64,000 nucleotides of DNA from Hofstenia miamia (taxonomy: Eukaryota > Xenacoelomorpha > Acoela > Hofsteniidae), in contig CABFPE010000096.1 of NCBI GenBank assembly GCA_900660155.1, positions 815,488 to 879,487 of the forward strand, written 5' to 3'. The position numbers and the translations under genes were made by a program. Of the stretch, positions 61,313-64,000 are shown piece by piece; positions within the stretch are counted from its first letter, which is position 1; each line of letters begins with the position of its first letter. The notes beneath the pieces were generated by a model that was not told the DNA's origin, ran no database searches, and worked only from the letters and a program-made list of their open reading frames with translations.

Positions 61313-62140
61313 GGCTATGTCTGCATAGTACGACTCTCAACTAGATTATGTCGAGTTATTTAACACTAAGACTATACAATTATACTAGAATTTTTTAGCT
61401 CCCCGCTCTGCCCGGTCCATGTCTGTCCGTCCGGCTTATCGTATATTTTGCCAACATTTTATTAAAATTCATGCTTTCAATATTTCAACAACGCTTTTTC
61501 GACTATTGGAATTTTGTAGAATAAATAAAATAATGCAATGATTGAAAATCATGTATTGTCATACAAAACAGATGTTATAACACTGATACTGTCGAATTTA
61601 TTTGATAAAAGTTATTGCATAGACTTAAATTTTAAAAATGTGCGAAAATGATCAACGAGAATAACTACTTACCACTGAAGGAAAAGGAAAGCCAATCAAC
61701 AGATGGATACCGAGGGTAATGTGTTAAATGTCGATGTACGTGGAAGTTGTAGTATTAATGGTCAAAACGGCGTATTGCTTCGTTGATATAAATATCACTA
61801 CGAGTCGGCAGTGGTGAATTGCGTTTTCAGTTAGTGGAAATTAAGATAGAAGTGCAGGAAATTTCCGCAAACGTAAATTGTTGATACAATTAAAACCGGA
61901 GTACAATGCAGTTGGAAAATAAGCATCATTATTTAAACTACTTATCAGAGGAAAATGGATTGGAGTATTTAGTTTATTTAGTGTTACCCGCATTGGAAAT
62001 ATTTTAAGGAAGAAATAACTTGATTCGCCTCATAAAGGGAATTTTAGATGAAATATAACGCTTGTTGCAAGGATTTTGAAAAACTAATGAGTTGGTATCT
62101 ATAGCCGATTGCTAATTAATCACAAGTAAATTATATATTA
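61313..62140. other. Stretch without a gene
   Basis: Contains the diverged relative (61820-61870) of the block at 55400-55460 and otherwise nothing supported. Confidence 0.45.
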
Positions 62141-62264
62141 GGGCCCGACGATATACAAATACTGAAATCGATACCGTACCGCGGTATTTTGACATACCGA
62201 AAGATTCCGATAACGCGGTATCTTGCGTAAAAAATTTATCGGTATTTTATTTAAGAGTCTGTCT
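62141..62264. mobile_element. ACCG-rich terminus of a hAT-like element, interrupted
   Basis: GGGCCCGACGATATAC begins a zone rich in ATACCG and CCGCGGTAT. It is interrupted at 62273 by another element. A similar, inverted ATACCG zone occurs at 63893-63990 and may lead to the opposite terminus beyond the window. Boundary and family are inferred. Confidence 0.5.
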
Positions 62265-62272
62265 ATTGTAAG

Positions 62273-62611
62273 CAGACTTGTCAGCGAGCCGTAATTTCTA
62301 AGCTCGGCTAGGCTCGCCACATAAAATCTTTCAGTGATGCTCGTTTCAGCTCGATATATTCTTTAAAAATATTGTGCTTTCAGAATTTTTCCCATTGCTC
62401 TTCCTATTATTTAATTAACATTTCTAAAATAGATTATAAGTAATTAATATTGAATGAAAAAATAAGAAAAATCTGCATAATCAAATTTACAAGCAGCACT
62501 ATAAATTTGGTTTGCTTAAAAACGGCTTTTTTGGGCTCGTTGCATATTCAATTCTCTGCTCAATCTTGGCTCGGCTCGGCTCGTTAGAAGCTCGGTTCGG
62601 TGACAAGTCTG
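62273..62611. mobile_element. 339-bp non-autonomous hAT element, TSD ATTGTAAG
   Basis: The ends CAGACTTGTCA and TGACAAGTCTG are perfect inverted repeats, flanked by identical octamers ATTGTAAG at 62265-62272 and 62612-62619. Subterminal zones repeat GGCTCG/CGAGCC words (for example GGCTCGGCTCGGCTCG). It has no gene and is apparently nested in an older element starting at 62141. Confidence 0.95.
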
Positions 62612-62619
62612 ATTGTAAG

Positions 62620-63087
62620 CAAGCCCGCGGGTCACCATTTGCAGTAAGAAACCTTGAAATACTTTTGAGGTGTACGATATAGCACTTTAGAAAACTCAGG
62701 AAATTTCTTAAGAAGAAATATCTATTAATCATACATTAACAATTATATGGCTGATCAGGGCATAAAACATCATAACTACTTTCACAAAAACGAACTATTT
62801 AAAGAGATTTTTTCTTAAAAAACAGATTTAAAAATGTGGCCAATTCATTCGCGATAAGGTGCATTTATTTCCAAGAATAGTCATGATTATAAATTTTAAA
62901 TTTATGCTCATTGTCGAAAGGTCCGTTGCAATTTTAATAATGTGTAGCATTTCTGTAGGGTTGTACTTGTCTTGCCTTTTGATATTAAACTTTGTTCTAT
63001 GGAGAACTTAAAAATTCTATTTTCTTTGTCAGACCCTAATATTCAATAAAATTCATGCACATATTTGTAATAACTAGGTCTAACATA
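62620..63087. other. Spacer, probably interior of the older interrupted element
   Basis: No gene; AT-rich. Confidence 0.4.
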
Positions 63088-63186
63088 CCGTAAAACCTGT
63101 AATTGAAGGCCACCTGTAATAGAAGGCCACCCTAGCAAGGAGGTTGAAAACTGAAAGGCCATGGCCTTCAATTACAGGTTTTACGG
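63088..63186. mobile_element. 99-bp MITE, CCGTAAAACCTG ends, TA duplication
   Basis: Perfect 24-bp terminal inverted repeats start CCGTAAAACCTGTAATTGAA. TA flanks both ends (63086-63087 and 63187-63188). The interior repeats GAAGGCCACC. It folds into a strong hairpin. The TA duplication fits Tc1/mariner but does not exclude other TA-targeting families. Confidence 0.88.
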
Positions 63187-63892
63187 TAAGTCAATAAAGT
63201 CAACATTTAGTAAGCATTCCTTTTCATAGAACATGTAAAAAATGGGTTTTTAGGTAAATAATATCAATTTTTAAGGTCAAAGTTGGATTTTTTAGGAAAA
63301 GATAAATGACAGTCCTATTAATTATGTAAATCCTCGAGTATAAACCGCCACCATGTATCGGCCGCATCCCAAACTTTAAAGATTGTTTTTTGAGTTTTAG
63401 TTATGAATCGGCTAAGCCGTCTAAATTTTCCGGCGGCTGGCTGACCTAAAATATGTCGGTGGCGGCGGCTCAGACGGCGTGCGCCCAGCTCTAAGGTATG
63501 AATGATGTAACAAGCCGCATCTGCCATGACACAGACACACTAATTTTTTCCTCCCAACATGTTATCCATTGATCTAACAAATTAAAATTAACCATAATTA
63601 CCAAATTAGGCAACATATTGTAACAAAAGTCATCGAGAAGTGAAAAATTGAATGCAGTGTGCGAACATAGTGAGAAGTTTACAGATATAATTTTTAGACT
63701 ACATCTAAGAGCCCACCCCAAACTTATTTAAGCAAAATGTAACTTTTACACAGGCATTCACATTACTTCTTACTAATGCATTCATTATTCTCCTTGTTTG
63801 TTCAGATAGCAAATGCCTGCCGCCAATATTTTGATCTTAATATTTTCATATATACTGTATATATGGCAAATATGCTATTGATTTTCCATATT
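63187..63892. other. Gene-free stretch with one hAT-like end
   Basis: 63405-63493 is rich in CGGCGGCT and CCGTC words and ends in GCGCCCAGCTCTA. In reverse this reads TAGAGCTGGGCGC, typical of a hAT terminus. The opposite end was not found. The rest is AT-rich. Confidence 0.45.
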
Positions 63893-64000
63893 CATACCAT
63901 AGCATACCGATACCGAACAAATACCGCGGTAACTTGAGTGATACCGAACTGAACCAAGCCAAACCCCAAACTGTCCATACCGCCTCTTATATATATATAT
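63893..64000. repeat. ATACCG-rich zone at the window edge
   Basis: ATACCG recurs six times, with CCGCGGTAA and a GAACTGAACCAAGCC stretch, followed by (TA)n. Likely the partner of 62141-62264; truncated by the end of the window. Confidence 0.45.

Noticed and set aside
1-64000. tRNA and rRNA genes
   Set aside because: I looked for GGTTCRANNCC-type T-arm sequences with matching stems and for rRNA-like conserved blocks and found none. A covariance-model scan would be decisive.

Overview
The window reads as repeat-rich, AT-rich, gene-poor DNA from an animal, most likely an invertebrate. The evidence is one intact animal-type solute carrier gene and relics of mariner, Tc1-like, piggyBac and hAT transposases, with many short non-autonomous copies (MITEs) between them. 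There are no operons, no ribosome binding sites and no bacterial genes. I cannot name the species. The mariner ends begin TTAGGTTG, as is common in arthropods, but mariner elements move between phyla, so this is weak evidence. Two blocks of exactly 1000 N (17388-18387, 30323-31322) are scaffold gaps. Two single N inside (TA)n tracts (27686, 56267) are contig joins, and the first has an undeleted 179-bp overlap.

The only confident host gene is on the minus strand at 34053-35651: an uninterrupted 532-residue SLC22-type (organic cation/anion/carnitine transporter-like) major facilitator. A plausible splice acceptor lies just before its ATG, suggesting a 5' UTR exon further upstream.

Layout. 0-8.4 kb: three non-autonomous elements (521-1134, 1556-1763, 2816-3284) and a decayed hAT-like transposase (7457-8399). 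12-20 kb: a mosaic of repeats shared in inverted or direct order between 12.2-13.3 kb and 18.4-20.5 kb, a relic with an HGKG motif (16370-16795), and a broken Tc1-like transposase (18784-19792). 23-28 kb: a large inverted repeat (23395-24268 and 26450-27476) with a broken piggyBac transposase in its loop; one arm alone carries a PIF/Harbinger-type MITE. 28-30 kb: a decayed coiled-coil reading frame and a hairpin MITE. 36-40 kb: a second piggyBac relic and a deleted Tc1/mariner-type copy with long terminal repeats. 43-64 kb: a dense set of hAT-type non-autonomous elements, several with 8-bp target duplications, a near full-length mariner (56359-57646), and a deleted piggyBac copy (59209-60334).

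The parts do not form a pathway. They record successive waves of cut-and-paste transposition around one transporter gene. The observations most worth following are the piggyBac-containing hairpin, the HGKG-motif relic with three related flanking repeats, and the way each small hAT-type family carries its own subterminal short-motif array. I found no evidence for a new defence or toxin system.
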